Below are positions 42,533-52,016 of a stretch of 64,000 nt of DNA, in pieces. The stretch lies in assembly GCF_013911085.1 (NCBI RefSeq), contig NZ_JACERN010000046.1, forward strand, positions 147,247 to 211,246, read 5' to 3'. The stretch's first letter is position 1; every line of letters starts with the position of its first letter. The notes beneath the pieces are model-generated. The model did not search any database and was not told where the DNA came from. It saw only the letters and a program-made list of their open reading frames with translations. Source of the stretch: Aquitalea aquatica. Its GTDB lineage: Bacteria; Pseudomonadota; Gammaproteobacteria; Burkholderiales; Chromobacteriaceae. Position numbers and translations under genes: made by a program.

Positions 42533-43344
42533 ATTGATGGTTCCTTGGGGTTGCCCTCGCCAGGCCAGTAGTAGGCATCTGGCGAAGTGCGAGCACCAAA
42601 AATGGCTTGTCCCACGCGCACTACGGTGGCGCCTTCCTCGATGGCGATCTCGAAATCCCCCGACATGCCCATCGACAATTCGTCCAGAACGATGCCGGGC
42701 GGCGCATCCTGGCGCAGACGGTCGCGCAACTCGCGCAGAAGAACAAAACAGGGGCGCACCCGCTCTGCCTCAGCGGCAAACAGCGCCAGTGTCATCAGCC
42801 CGCGCACGCGCAATGCGGAAAACGCCGGCAACTCCTGGATGAAGTCCGACACGGCATCCGGGGCCAGGCCGTACTTGCTGGCCTCACTCGAGGTGTTGAC
42901 CTGCACGAACACGTCCAATGACCGCCCCTCGATCTGCAGACGTCGATCCAGTGCCTCGGCAACACGCATACTATCCAGTGCCTGGAACTCGCTGGCGAAC
43001 TGCGCCACCAGTTTGGTCTTGTTGGTCTGCAAGTGGCCGATGACTGACCAGCGCAGGTCCGCTAGGTCCTGCATGGCTTTCCATTTGCCAAAGGCCTCTT
43101 GCACCTTGTTCTCGCCCAGCAAGCGGCAACCGGCTGCGTAGGCCTGGCGCAGACTGGCCTCAGGCTTGGTCTTGCTCACCGGCAGCAGCCGCACTTCCGT
43201 AGGGTCGCGGCCGGCGCGGCGACAGGCGGCCTCGATGCGCGCCCGTACCGCAGCCAGGTTGCTCTGGAAATCTTCGACCGTCACGGCCTCGGGATAACGG
43301 CCGCACTTGTCGTGACGGGGCTGTGTCTCGGACAGGCTTTGCAT
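42529..43344 (-). CDS. yggS: PLP homeostasis protein YggS/PLPBP
   Basis: 271 residues from the ATG at 43342-43344; the longer frame would overlap benE. The PLP-binding Lys58 lies in LLPVSKTKP. GENKVQEAFGKW, WSVIGHLQTNK, DVFVQVNTSSEASKYG, RGLMTLALFA and LSMGMSGDFEIAIEEGATVVRVGQAIFG complete the family signature. YggS binds pyridoxal 5'-phosphate and buffers vitamin B6 and amino-acid pools rather than acting as an enzyme. It lies between benE and the GNAT gene in the island, next to a MocR regulator that also uses PLP. Confidence 0.92.
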   Translation of the reverse strand: MQSLSETQPRHDKCGRYPEAVTVEDFQSNLAAVRARIEAACRRAGRDPTEVRLLPVSKTKPEASLRQAYAAGCRLLGENKVQEAFGKWKAMQDLADLRWSVIGHLQTNKTKLVAQFASEFQALDSMRVAEALDRRLQIEGRSLDVFVQVNTSSEASKYGLAPDAVSDFIQELPAFSALRVRGLMTLALFAAEAERVRPCFVLLRELRDRLRQDAPPGIVLDELSMGMSGDFEIAIEEGATVVRVGQAIFGARTSPDAYYWPGEGNPKEPSI

Positions 43345-43397
43345 CAATTGACCGCTCCCGTGCTGGTTACAGGTTCGGGCATAGCCTGACTCGCTTG

Positions 43398-44600
43398 CTA
43401 CGGTCGCACCCACTGCGGCCACCGGCCATTAAGCACCGTATAGGCCACCAGTCCTATCACCAGTCCCCAGAACGCGCCGCCAATGCCAAGCAAGGTGATA
43501 TTGGCGGCGGCTGCCAGGAAGGTGATCAGCGAGGCTTCGCGGGTTTTGGCATCGGCCATCGCGCTGGCGAGACTGCCGCCGATGGTACCCAGCAGCGCCA
43601 GACCTGCCAGCGTGGTGATGAAGGTCGCCGGGAAGGCCATGAAGACGGCCGCCAGCGTCACCCCGAACACCCCGACGAGGATGTAGCAGACACCTGCGGC
43701 AATGCCCGCGATCCAGCGCTTGGACGGGTCTTCGTGTGCTTCCTTGCCAGTGCAGATTGCCGCCGTGATGGCGGCGATGTTGAACGCATGCGAACCGAAT
43801 GGCGCCATCAGCAGCGAGCCGAGTCCAGTTACGGTGACGATAGGGTTGGCGCTGGTTCTGAATCCATCGTTGCGCAGCACCAGCATGCCGGGCATGTACT
43901 GGCCGGTCAGTGTGATCAAGAACAGCGGTAGCGCAATGCTGAGCAAGGCATTGAGCGAGAACGCGGGCATGGTGAAGACCGGCGCAGCAAGCTTCAACGT
44001 CAGTCCCGACAGATCGACCCGGTCCTGGATGAGCAGAAAAGTCAGCCCCAGCACCAAAATGCCTACCACGGCATAACGTGCACTGAACCGCTTGAGCACC
44101 ACATAGGTCACAATCAGCAGCCCGGCCAGCAGCGGGTCGATGCTCACGCCGCCGAAGGCCTTGATGCCGAATTGCAGCAGGATGCCTGCCAACAGTCCAG
44201 CGGCCACGCCCGGCGGGATCAACCGGATGACCCGTTCGAACCACCCCGACAGCCCGAGCACGACGAAGGCAGCCGCAGAAATCAGATACGCACCGACAGC
44301 TTCGGCATAAGACGTCGTGGCCAGCGTGGTCACGAGGAACGCCGCGGCCGGTGTGGACCACGCCGTGATGATCGGCTCGCGTGAAGTCCAACTGAGTAGG
44401 ATGCCCGTCACCCCCACGCCGATCGAAATCGACCACACCCACGAGGCCGTCAATTCCGGGCTCAGGCCGGCCACCTTGGCCGCCTGGAACACCAGAATGA
44501 ACGTACCGCCGTAGTTGACGATGACCGAGATCAGACCAGCTACGATGGGATGGGTGAGATCACTCAAGCGAACGGATGAAGGTGAAGTGGCAGATGACAT
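43398..44600 (-). CDS. BenE-family membrane transporter
   Basis: 400 residues with about twelve hydrophobic segments. The BenE/benzoate-H+ symporter family is recognised by VNYGGTFILVFQAAK, ASWVWSISIGVGVTGILLSW, IIPITAWSTPAAAFLV-like segments and GIDPLLAG. Here the usual substrate is uncertain: the context of YggS and a PLP-binding regulator makes a B6 vitamer or amino acid plausible instead of benzoate. It is the first gene of the minus-strand operon and is divergent from the regulator. Confidence 0.82.
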   Translation of the reverse strand: MSSATSPSSVRLSDLTHPIVAGLISVIVNYGGTFILVFQAAKVAGLSPELTASWVWSISIGVGVTGILLSWTSREPIITAWSTPAAAFLVTTLATTSYAEAVGAYLISAAAFVVLGLSGWFERVIRLIPPGVAAGLLAGILLQFGIKAFGGVSIDPLLAGLLIVTYVVLKRFSARYAVVGILVLGLTFLLIQDRVDLSGLTLKLAAPVFTMPAFSLNALLSIALPLFLITLTGQYMPGMLVLRNDGFRTSANPIVTVTGLGSLLMAPFGSHAFNIAAITAAICTGKEAHEDPSKRWIAGIAAGVCYILVGVFGVTLAAVFMAFPATFITTLAGLALLGTIGGSLASAMADAKTREASLITFLAAAANITLLGIGGAFWGLVIGLVAYTVLNGRWPQWVRP

Positions 44601-44663
44601 GGCTTGTATGTGGCTCCTGGAAAACTGGGGTATTGATCTGATTGAGAAACTTTAGACTAAAAA

Positions 44664-44702
44664 TGGTATGCTGCGCCCATCCACTTTATTGATTTGATAC
44701 CA
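44664..44702. promoter_or_regulatory. Inverted repeat between benE and the MocR regulator
   Basis: TGGTAT (44664-44669) and ATACCA (44697-44702) are perfect inverted 6-base arms, 27 bases apart, in the 107-base divergent gap. Position suits a dimeric regulator site; six bases each is short, so this is weak alone. Confidence 0.4.
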
Positions 44703-44707
44703 GCCAA

Positions 44708-46192
44708 TTGTTCAAGCACGCCCAACTCGAATCCGTAAAAGCCTGGGCCTGTGACCCGGCACATGGCGCCTTGCCCCTGCATGCGCGCATCCAGCGCGCC
44801 ATCCGGCAACTGATCCTCGACGGCTCGCTCGGCGTCGGCAAACCGCTGCCTGCTTCACGGGCGCTGGCAAAGTCACTGGGCGTCTCTCGCGACACGGTTG
44901 AGTCGGCGTATAGCCAGTTGCATGCGGAAGGGTTTATCGAGCGGCGCGTAGGCAGCGGCAGCTTCGTATCGGAGCGGACACAACGTTTGCCAAGACATGA
45001 CACGGCGCAACATCCTGGATCACAGCGTGCGTCGCAGCGCCTGAGTCAGCGCGGCGCCGCCATATACCGGGGTGGCGGCGTGCGTGATTTCTTGACTCCT
45101 CGCCCCTTTGCCCCCGGCGTGCCGGAAACGCGCAGCTTTCCGTTGCAAACCTGGGAGCGTTTGGAACGACAGGTGTTGAAGGAGTACGGCACCCAGGCCT
45201 TGCTGCACAGCCCACCGCAAGGGATGGAGCCGTTGCGGCGCGCGATTGCTGATTACGTCAATCTCGAACGCGGCGCGCGCGCCACACCCGAGCGCGTGCT
45301 GGTGCTGACCAGCTCACAACAGGCCATGACGCTGTGCGCCAACGTATTACTTGATGCAGGCGAGCGGATATTCATCGAAGACCCCGTGTATCACGGCGCG
45401 CGCAAGGCATTCGATGCCGCTGGCCTGGAATGCGTGCCCGTGCCGCTGGACGCCGACGGCGTGCGGGTGGAGCACCTGCGCAATGCACAGCAACCAGCCA
45501 AGGCGGTGTTTCTGACGCCTTCGCACCAATTCCCGACCGGGGCGACGTTGGCGTTGGACCGGCGGCTTGCGGTCATCGAATGGGCGCAGCAGCACCAGGC
45601 GTGGATCATCGAGGATGACTACGACAGCGAGTTCCACTACGCCGGCAAGCCTACCGCCTGCGTGCAAGGGCTCGATGCGCATGACCGTACTCTCTACATT
45701 GGAACCTTTACCAAATCACTATTTCCTGGCTTGCGTATTGGCTTCATGGTGCTGCCCCTTCAACTTGTGGCCCCCATGACGGCAGCACGCACCTTGCTCG
45801 ACGGGCACAGTGCCCCGATTCCGCAACTGACTCTGGCGCGCTTCATGGAGGGCGGGCATTTCGGGGCACACGTGCGGACCATGCGCGCCGTCTATGCCGA
45901 CCGGCGCGATGTACTGGCACGGCTCGTGCGAAAGCATCTGGCCGACTTCGTTGAACCAAGGGTACCAAACGGCGGAATGCAAATGCCCTGCATCTTCATC
46001 CGCGATATCCCCGAGCGCGAAGCCATTGATACGGCACGCCGTGCCGGCATTGATCTTCTGGGGCTGACGGCGCTGCATGCGTCGAGCAAGCACAAGGCCG
46101 GATTCCTCATGGGGTTTGCCGCCCATGATCCGGTGGAGTTGGAAATTGCGGTGAAGAAACTTGCGGATATCCTGCGCGCACTAGCTCGCTGA
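44708..46192 (+). CDS. MocR/PdxR-family transcriptional regulator
   Basis: 494 residues from a TTG start (no in-frame ATG upstream before a stop). The GntR-type winged helix is residues 20-88 (LHARIQRAIRQLILDGSL, RALAKSLGVSRDTVESAYSQLHAEGFI). The aminotransferase-I-like domain is about 125-490, with PLP Lys336 (GTFTKSLFPG) and the pyridine-nitrogen Asp in IIEDDYDSEF. MocR/PdxR proteins sense PLP or an amino-acid aldimine and activate or repress neighbouring genes. It faces the benE-yggS-GNAT operon, so that operon is its likely target. Length fits the family (450-500). Confidence 0.92.
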   Translation: MFKHAQLESVKAWACDPAHGALPLHARIQRAIRQLILDGSLGVGKPLPASRALAKSLGVSRDTVESAYSQLHAEGFIERRVGSGSFVSERTQRLPRHDTAQHPGSQRASQRLSQRGAAIYRGGGVRDFLTPRPFAPGVPETRSFPLQTWERLERQVLKEYGTQALLHSPPQGMEPLRRAIADYVNLERGARATPERVLVLTSSQQAMTLCANVLLDAGERIFIEDPVYHGARKAFDAAGLECVPVPLDADGVRVEHLRNAQQPAKAVFLTPSHQFPTGATLALDRRLAVIEWAQQHQAWIIEDDYDSEFHYAGKPTACVQGLDAHDRTLYIGTFTKSLFPGLRIGFMVLPLQLVAPMTAARTLLDGHSAPIPQLTLARFMEGGHFGAHVRTMRAVYADRRDVLARLVRKHLADFVEPRVPNGGMQMPCIFIRDIPEREAIDTARRAGIDLLGLTALHASSKHKAGFLMGFAAHDPVELEIAVKKLADILRALAR

Positions 46193-46250
46193 ATATAGTC
46201 GGCCAGCCAACTGGTAACAGTTGCTGTCCATATTCTACTGTTTCGTCCGG

Positions 46251-46273
46251 TAGAGGCCATCGTCTGGCCTCTA
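46251..46273 (+). terminator. Hairpin after the MocR regulator
   Basis: 9-bp perfect stem TAGAGGCCA/TGGCCTCTA with a TCGTC loop, ending at the left edge of the right repeat copy. No T tract, so a terminator role is uncertain. Confidence 0.45.
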
Positions 46274-46451
46274 GCATCAAAGCATGACGTTCGTAGGGTT
46301 AATTCATCCATGGCGCGCATGTTTAATCGGTAAGCCTGTGCCGGTTGCAGTCGACAACAAAAAAGACCGCACTGTCAGGGTAGTGCGGTCTTCCATTTTC
46401 TGCTGAGTTTGGCTGACTTTACGGGGTGCTGTTTAATTGCCAGCGGCTATT
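46272..46451. repeat. 180-bp direct repeat, right copy
   Basis: Matches 41668-41847 with four differences. It runs from the island edge through a terminator (46358-46392) into the last dozen codons of the ABC transporter gene, which stops at 46419-46421. This copy is in its native position beside that gene. Confidence 0.93.
46358..46392. terminator. Terminator inside the right repeat copy
   Basis: Same 11-bp stem as the left copy. On the minus strand it terminates the ABC transporter gene, whose stop is 27 bases earlier. Confidence 0.87.
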
Positions 46452-48206
46452 CCCCAGTATTTCCAGCTGCAGGCCGTGGTGCTGCAGCAGGCTGCTGCGG
46501 TGGCCCACGCTGATTACCGTCGTGCTGGGCAATTGCTGGCGCAGCAGGCGGTACATGGCGTCTTCCAGCCCTTCATCCAGCGCCGAGCTGGCTTCGTCGA
46601 GGAAGGCGATGGCCGGTTTGTTCAGCAACAAGCGGCCAAAAGCCAGCCGTTGCTGCTCGCCCAGCGACAGGGTCTGGCTCCAGTCGCGTTCTTCATCCAG
46701 CCGTGCCTGCAGATGACCCAGCTGTACCGCTTGCAGCACGCTGGCGGCATCCTCTCCATCCGCCGCCGGCGGGCTGGCCGGGTAATACAGCGCATCGCGC
46801 AGCGTGCCACCAGGCAGATACGGCTTTTGCGACAGGAACATCAGCCCTTGTAGCGGGCGGATGATCTGCCCGCTGCTATACGGCCACAGTCCGGCCAGGC
46901 TGCGCAGCAGGGTGGTTTTGCCGCAGCCGGAAGCGCCACGGATCAGCAGGGCGCTGCCGCTGTCGATGTTCAGATTGACCTGCTCCAGCAGTTTGCGGCC
47001 ATCCGGGGCTTGCAGGCTGAAGTTTTCCAGTGCCAGCCGTTGCCCGTCGCTGCGGATGTCCGGGCGCGGTAGCGCAGCGGCTTCCTGCATCGAGTCGCAA
47101 TAACCGGACAGACGGTTCAGTACCGCACGGTAGCCGGCAAAGTCGTCGTAGGCATTGCGGAAGAAGGACAGATTGTCATGCAGGGTGCCGAAGGCCTGCG
47201 AAGTCTGCATCAGATCGCCCAGGGTAATCTGCTTGGAGAAAAAGCGGTGTGCCTGCACGATCAGCGGAAACACCACGGCAGTCTGGCTGACGATCAGGTT
47301 GAAACCCTGGAATTTCAGCGACCGGAATACGATGCGCCAGTTGTTGTGGATGATCTGGCCGAAACGGCTGCGCAGCAGCATGCCTTCCACTTTTTCACCC
47401 GCGTAGAAAGCGATGCTTTCCGCGTATTCCAGCAGCCGCACCAGCAGGTAACGGTAATTGGCGTTGTACTGTTCGTTAAGAAAGTTCAGGCGCACCAGTG
47501 GCCGGCCGATTTTCACCGCCAGCACGGTGGCGATCAGCACGTACAGGAACACGGCAAACACCATGGCGCGCGGGATATCCACCCCCAGCAGGTGTAGCGG
47601 GCCGGACAGGTTCCACAGGATCAGCGTATAGGCCAGGGTGGAAACCAGTGAGCCGACCACGCCCATCGACAGGCCCAGCGAACTGCCGACAAAGCTGGAA
47701 ACGTCCTGCTGAATTCGCTGGTCGGGGTTGTCACTGCGCTGCGGCAGGTATTGCAGGCGGTAGAAAGAGTCGTTCTGCAGCAGTTTTTGCAGTAGTTGTT
47801 CGTTTAGCCAGGCGCGCCAGTGGATGGAGAAGCTCTGGTTGACGTAAAAACTGAACAGGCTGCGCAGTACATGGATGCTGGCCAGTACGCAGAAGATGCG
47901 CACAAAGCTCCAGAACAGGCTTTCATTGAGCTGCTGCAATGAGTTGTACAGCCCGTTGCTCCAATTGGACAGCACCACATCCAGCCGCACGCCGGCCAGG
48001 GTCAGCAACAGGATCAAGGCCAGCCCCAGTAGCGGTTTGGCGCTGCGCCGCAGGCTGAAATAGCTGCCGCTAAGCTGCCAGAATTGCCGCCCCCAACTGG
48101 TGAGGCGTACCAGCGCCCACACGCTCAGTACAAATAGCAGGCAGGTAATGCCGTAAGCCTTGGCTACCCACAGCAGGCTACGGCTCAGTTCCTCGTTCCA
48201 GTTCAT
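46419..48206 (-). CDS. SbmA/YddA-type ABC transporter (fused permease-ATPase)
   Basis: 595 residues from the ATG at 48204-48206. The N-terminal SbmA_BacA-like membrane part (about 1-330) has five or six helices with LDVVLSNWSNGLYNSLQ and the family signature IHWRAWLNEQLLQ. The C-terminal ATPase has Walker A GASGCGKTT, signature LSLGEQQRLAFGRLLL and Walker B AIAFLDEASSALD. The family transports peptides, cobalamin or unknown small molecules; the substrate here is unknown. Its last codons and terminator are duplicated 4.6 kb away at the other island edge. Confidence 0.88.
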   Translation of the reverse strand: MNWNEELSRSLLWVAKAYGITCLLFVLSVWALVRLTSWGRQFWQLSGSYFSLRRSAKPLLGLALILLLTLAGVRLDVVLSNWSNGLYNSLQQLNESLFWSFVRIFCVLASIHVLRSLFSFYVNQSFSIHWRAWLNEQLLQKLLQNDSFYRLQYLPQRSDNPDQRIQQDVSSFVGSSLGLSMGVVGSLVSTLAYTLILWNLSGPLHLLGVDIPRAMVFAVFLYVLIATVLAVKIGRPLVRLNFLNEQYNANYRYLLVRLLEYAESIAFYAGEKVEGMLLRSRFGQIIHNNWRIVFRSLKFQGFNLIVSQTAVVFPLIVQAHRFFSKQITLGDLMQTSQAFGTLHDNLSFFRNAYDDFAGYRAVLNRLSGYCDSMQEAAALPRPDIRSDGQRLALENFSLQAPDGRKLLEQVNLNIDSGSALLIRGASGCGKTTLLRSLAGLWPYSSGQIIRPLQGLMFLSQKPYLPGGTLRDALYYPASPPAADGEDAASVLQAVQLGHLQARLDEERDWSQTLSLGEQQRLAFGRLLLNKPAIAFLDEASSALDEGLEDAMYRLLRQQLPSTTVISVGHRSSLLQHHGLQLEILGNSRWQLNSTP

Positions 48207-48433
48207 ATGTTTCCAGTGTTGTACCAGACAGGGCTGACAGAATGCGCCGGCGCAAGGCCGGCGAGAGAATATCAGCCGAGAAAATACCAGTGCAGGCCTC
48301 AAGCTCAGCTGGCCAAGCATACGTGGCGGCCGGCAGCAAGCCAATCGCGGCAGCAGGGATAGTGCTGAAATCCGGCTGCCGCGCGTAGCCGTTACCGCAG
48401 CAAAGGCTGGCGGGCTGTGGCCGGATCAGCGGC

Positions 48434-51400
48434 TTACCACAGCAGTTTGACCGACTTTTCTCCCAGCCAGTCCTGCAAGGCCAGCAGCAGGCCGTCATCC
48501 AGCCGCACGCCCCAGGCTTGCGGCAGGGCGACATCGCCACGGGCCTGGGCATTGCTGTAGCTGATGCGCACCAGACAGCCGTTCTCCTCGTCGCGGTAAG
48601 GGCCAAGCAGGTTTTTCAGCTTGCCGACATCGGCATTACCATTCATCTGCAAGGACAGGCCACGGGCAAAGCGGCTGCGTGCCTCGCCCAGATCGTACAG
48701 GCGGTCGGCCATGATGCGCAGGCCTCCGGAGAAGGCATCTTCCGTTACCTTGCCCTGCACCACCAGCACGATGTCTTCCTTCAGCCGGTTGCGGTTGGTT
48801 TCATAGCTGTCGCCAAACAGGCTGATTTCGCGCTTGCTGCTGCCATCGTCCAGCTCGACAAAGGCCATCTTGCCGCGATTGCCCATCTTGACGCGGATGC
48901 CGGTGACAAAGCCGGCCAGCAGTTGCGGCTCTTTGCGTGGCGATAGCCGCGACAGCGTGGTCTTGATGAAGGCGCGCACTTCCTGGGCATAAGCGGCAAA
49001 GGGGTGGCCGGACAGGTAATAGCCGATGGCGACTTTTTCCTCCGCCAGCTTGACTGCGTCGCTCCAGGGGCGGGTTTCCACCATTTCCACTGCCGGCGCG
49101 ACATCGTCGCCAAACATGTCGAACAGGCCGCCCTGATTGATGTTGGCGTGGGCCTGATCGGCCGCTTCCATTGCCAGGCCGACATTGGCAAACAGCTTGG
49201 CCCGGTTGGCTTCGATGCTGTCAAAGGCACCGGCGCGGATCAGCGCCTCGATCACCCGTTTGTTGACCAGCTTTTTGTCGGTACGCTGGCAGAAGTCAAA
49301 CAAGCTGGTGTAGTGGCCACTGGCTTCGCGTACCGCCACGATATGGTCGACGGCAGATTCACCGCTGCCCTTGATCGCACCCAGGGCGTAGCGGATTTCC
49401 TGGCGGCTGACTGGCACGAAGCGGTAGAAGCTGTGATTGACATCCGGCGGCAGGAAACGCAGGCCGTTCTTGGCGTCGGTGGCGTCGTCGTAGAACACCT
49501 TGAGCTGGTCGGTATTGTCCAGTTCGGTGGACATGGTGGCCGCCATATAGGCGGCGCAGTGGTGCGCCTTGAGCCAGGCGGTGTGATAAGCCACCAGCGC
49601 ATAGGCGGCAGCGTGCGACTTGTTGAAGCCGTAGCCAGCGAACTTCTCCATGTAGTCGAAGATTTCGTTGGCCTTGGATTCCGGAATGTCCTGCTTGGCC
49701 GCACCCTCGACGAACATGGCGCGCTGCGCCACCATTTCTTCGACTTTCTTCTTGCCCATGGCGCGGCGCAGCAAGTCGGCACCACCCAGCGAGTAGCCGC
49801 CAATCACCTGGGCGGACTGCATCACCTGTTCCTGATACACCATGATGCCGTAAGTCGGAGCCAGCACCGGCTCCAAGAGCGGGTGCAAGTATTCGAACTT
49901 GGCCCCGTGCATACGCTGGATGAAGTCGGGAATCAGGTCCATCGGGCCCGGGCGGTACAACGCCACGAAGGCGATAATTTCTTCGAACTTGCTGGGCTTG
50001 GCTTCCACCAGCATTTTTTTCATGCCGGAGGATTCAAACTGGAATACGCCAGTGGTATTGGCGCTGGCAAAAATCTTGTAGGCGTCGGCATCGTCCAGCG
50101 GCAGGTGGGCAACGTCCACGTCCTGGTTGCTCACCTGCTTGATGTAGCGCTGGGCCAGCTCGATGATGGTGAGGTTGCGCAGGCCCAGGAAGTCGAACTT
50201 CACCAGGCCGATCTGCTCCACGTCATCCTTGTCGAACTGCGATACCGGCGAAGCGCCATCGGCACTGGCAATGTATAACGGGCAGAAGTCGGTGAGCCGG
50301 CCGGGGGCAATCAGCACGCCACCGGCGTGCATGCCGATGCCGCGGGTGAGGTCTTCCAGCTTCATCGCCAGTTCGATCAGCTCGCCCGCACCTTCGGACT
50401 CAATCACTTCGCCAATCTGTGGCTCCACCTCCATGGCCTTTTCCAGGCCCAAGGGCTTATTGGCTTCCAGCGGAATCAGCTTGGACAGGCGATCGCATAG
50501 GCCAAAGGGCAGGTCCAACACGCGGCCCACGTCGCGAATCACCGATTTGGACGACATGGTGCCGAAAGTGGCGATCTGGCTGACCGCCTCCTCGCCGTAT
50601 TTCTGCCGGGTGTATTCGATGACGCGCCAGCGGTTTTCCTGACAGAAGTCCACGTCGAAGTCGGGCATGGATACCCGTTCCGGGTTCAGGAAACGCTCGA
50701 ACAGCAAGGCGTAGCGCAGTGGGTCGAGGTCGGTAATGCTCAGGCTGTAAGCCACCAGCGAACCGGCACCGGAACCCCGCCCCGGGCCGACCGGGCAGCC
50801 ATTGCCCTTACCCCACTGGATAAAGTCGGCCACGATGAGAAAGTAGCCGGGGAAGCCCATCTGGATGATGGTGTCGCACTCAAACTTGAGCCGGGCATCG
50901 TATTCCGGACGGCGCGCCAGTCGTTCGTCTGGATCGGGATAGAGTTGTTCCAGCCGCATCTCCAGCCCGCGCTTGGCCTCGTACACCAGGAAGTCGTCCA
51001 GTGTCATGCCTTCCGGGGTGGGGAATAGCGGCAGGTAGTTCTTGCCCAGCACCACCGAAATATTGCAGCGCTTGGCGATTTCTACCGTGTTTTCCAGCGC
51101 TTCCGGAATATCGGCAAAGCGTTCCAGCATCTGCTCGGTGGTGAGAAAATGCTGGCATTCGGAGAAATTGCGCGGGCGGCGTTTGTCGCCCAGGGTATAG
51201 CCTTCGGCAATGCACACCCGCGCCTCGTGCGCCTTGAAGTCGTCCGGGTCGAGAAACTGGATAGGATGGGTGGCCACCACCGGCAGTCCGGTCTCGCCGG
51301 CCAGCCACAGCGTGGCTTGCAGCACGCTTTCCACCTGCGGGTTGTCCACGCGCTGGATTTCCAGATAGAAGCTGCCGGGGAATAGGCTTTCCCAGTATTG

Positions 51401-51868
51401 CGCCCGGCGCATGGCTTCCTCGCGCTGGCCCATGGCCAGCGCCACGCCTACATCGCCATGCTGGGCACCAGACAGGCACAGCAGATTGCTGTTGTCACCC
51501 TGTTCCAGCCAGGCGCGCTTGATTTCAGCGCGGCCACGGTACTGGTTATCAGTAAAGGCCAGGGTCAGCAGCTCGCACAGGCGGCGGTAGCCTTCGCGGT
51601 TTTTCACCGTCAGCAGCAGGCGGGTAGGCTTGTCGCGATCTTCTTCGTTTTCCAGCCAGATATCGGCCGAGACAATGGGCTTGATGCCCTTGCTGCGGCA
51701 GGCCTTGTAGAACTTGACCATACCGAACAAATTCATCAGGTCCGACATGCCCATGGCGGGCATATTGTCTTTCTGGGCGCGTTTTACCGCGTCGTCCAGC
51801 CGGACAATACCGTCGGTGATGGAAAACTCCGAGTGGAGGCGAAGATGGATAAAGCGGGGTGCGTTCAT
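48434..51868 (-). CDS. dnaE: DNA polymerase III subunit alpha
   Basis: 1144 residues (E. coli DnaE is 1160). The N-terminal PHP domain starts FIHLRLHSEFSITDGIVRL. The polymerase core has GPGRGSGAGSLVAYSL and PDFDVDFCQENR with the catalytic aspartates. GAFDSIEANRAKLF belongs to the later helix-hairpin-helix region and an OB-fold follows near 960-1060. Replicative polymerase in the holoenzyme with DnaQ and DnaN. The C-terminus ends GLLLALQDWLGEKSVKLLW. A 227-base gap with a GCCGGC hairpin follows on the minus strand. Confidence 0.96.
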   Translation of the reverse strand: MNAPRFIHLRLHSEFSITDGIVRLDDAVKRAQKDNMPAMGMSDLMNLFGMVKFYKACRSKGIKPIVSADIWLENEEDRDKPTRLLLTVKNREGYRRLCELLTLAFTDNQYRGRAEIKRAWLEQGDNSNLLCLSGAQHGDVGVALAMGQREEAMRRAQYWESLFPGSFYLEIQRVDNPQVESVLQATLWLAGETGLPVVATHPIQFLDPDDFKAHEARVCIAEGYTLGDKRRPRNFSECQHFLTTEQMLERFADIPEALENTVEIAKRCNISVVLGKNYLPLFPTPEGMTLDDFLVYEAKRGLEMRLEQLYPDPDERLARRPEYDARLKFECDTIIQMGFPGYFLIVADFIQWGKGNGCPVGPGRGSGAGSLVAYSLSITDLDPLRYALLFERFLNPERVSMPDFDVDFCQENRWRVIEYTRQKYGEEAVSQIATFGTMSSKSVIRDVGRVLDLPFGLCDRLSKLIPLEANKPLGLEKAMEVEPQIGEVIESEGAGELIELAMKLEDLTRGIGMHAGGVLIAPGRLTDFCPLYIASADGASPVSQFDKDDVEQIGLVKFDFLGLRNLTIIELAQRYIKQVSNQDVDVAHLPLDDADAYKIFASANTTGVFQFESSGMKKMLVEAKPSKFEEIIAFVALYRPGPMDLIPDFIQRMHGAKFEYLHPLLEPVLAPTYGIMVYQEQVMQSAQVIGGYSLGGADLLRRAMGKKKVEEMVAQRAMFVEGAAKQDIPESKANEIFDYMEKFAGYGFNKSHAAAYALVAYHTAWLKAHHCAAYMAATMSTELDNTDQLKVFYDDATDAKNGLRFLPPDVNHSFYRFVPVSRQEIRYALGAIKGSGESAVDHIVAVREASGHYTSLFDFCQRTDKKLVNKRVIEALIRAGAFDSIEANRAKLFANVGLAMEAADQAHANINQGGLFDMFGDDVAPAVEMVETRPWSDAVKLAEEKVAIGYYLSGHPFAAYAQEVRAFIKTTLSRLSPRKEPQLLAGFVTGIRVKMGNRGKMAFVELDDGSSKREISLFGDSYETNRNRLKEDIVLVVQGKVTEDAFSGGLRIMADRLYDLGEARSRFARGLSLQMNGNADVGKLKNLLGPYRDEENGCLVRISYSNAQARGDVALPQAWGVRLDDGLLLALQDWLGEKSVKLLW

Positions 51869-52016
51869 CCCGGCATTTTACCGGCAGCCGCGCATCTGTA
51901 CCATGCGCGCGGCAAGAATATCGTTACTGTCTGCTGCAGCGACCATTCGGCCTTTTCTTGTGCTGCGATGCAGCATTAGAATGGTGGCATTGCAGATCAG
52001 CCAAACGGTGACAGAG

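Noticed and set aside
41668..46451. Classical composite transposon or IS
   Set aside because: No transposase frame and no terminal inverted repeats; the direct repeats are parts of a host gene end.
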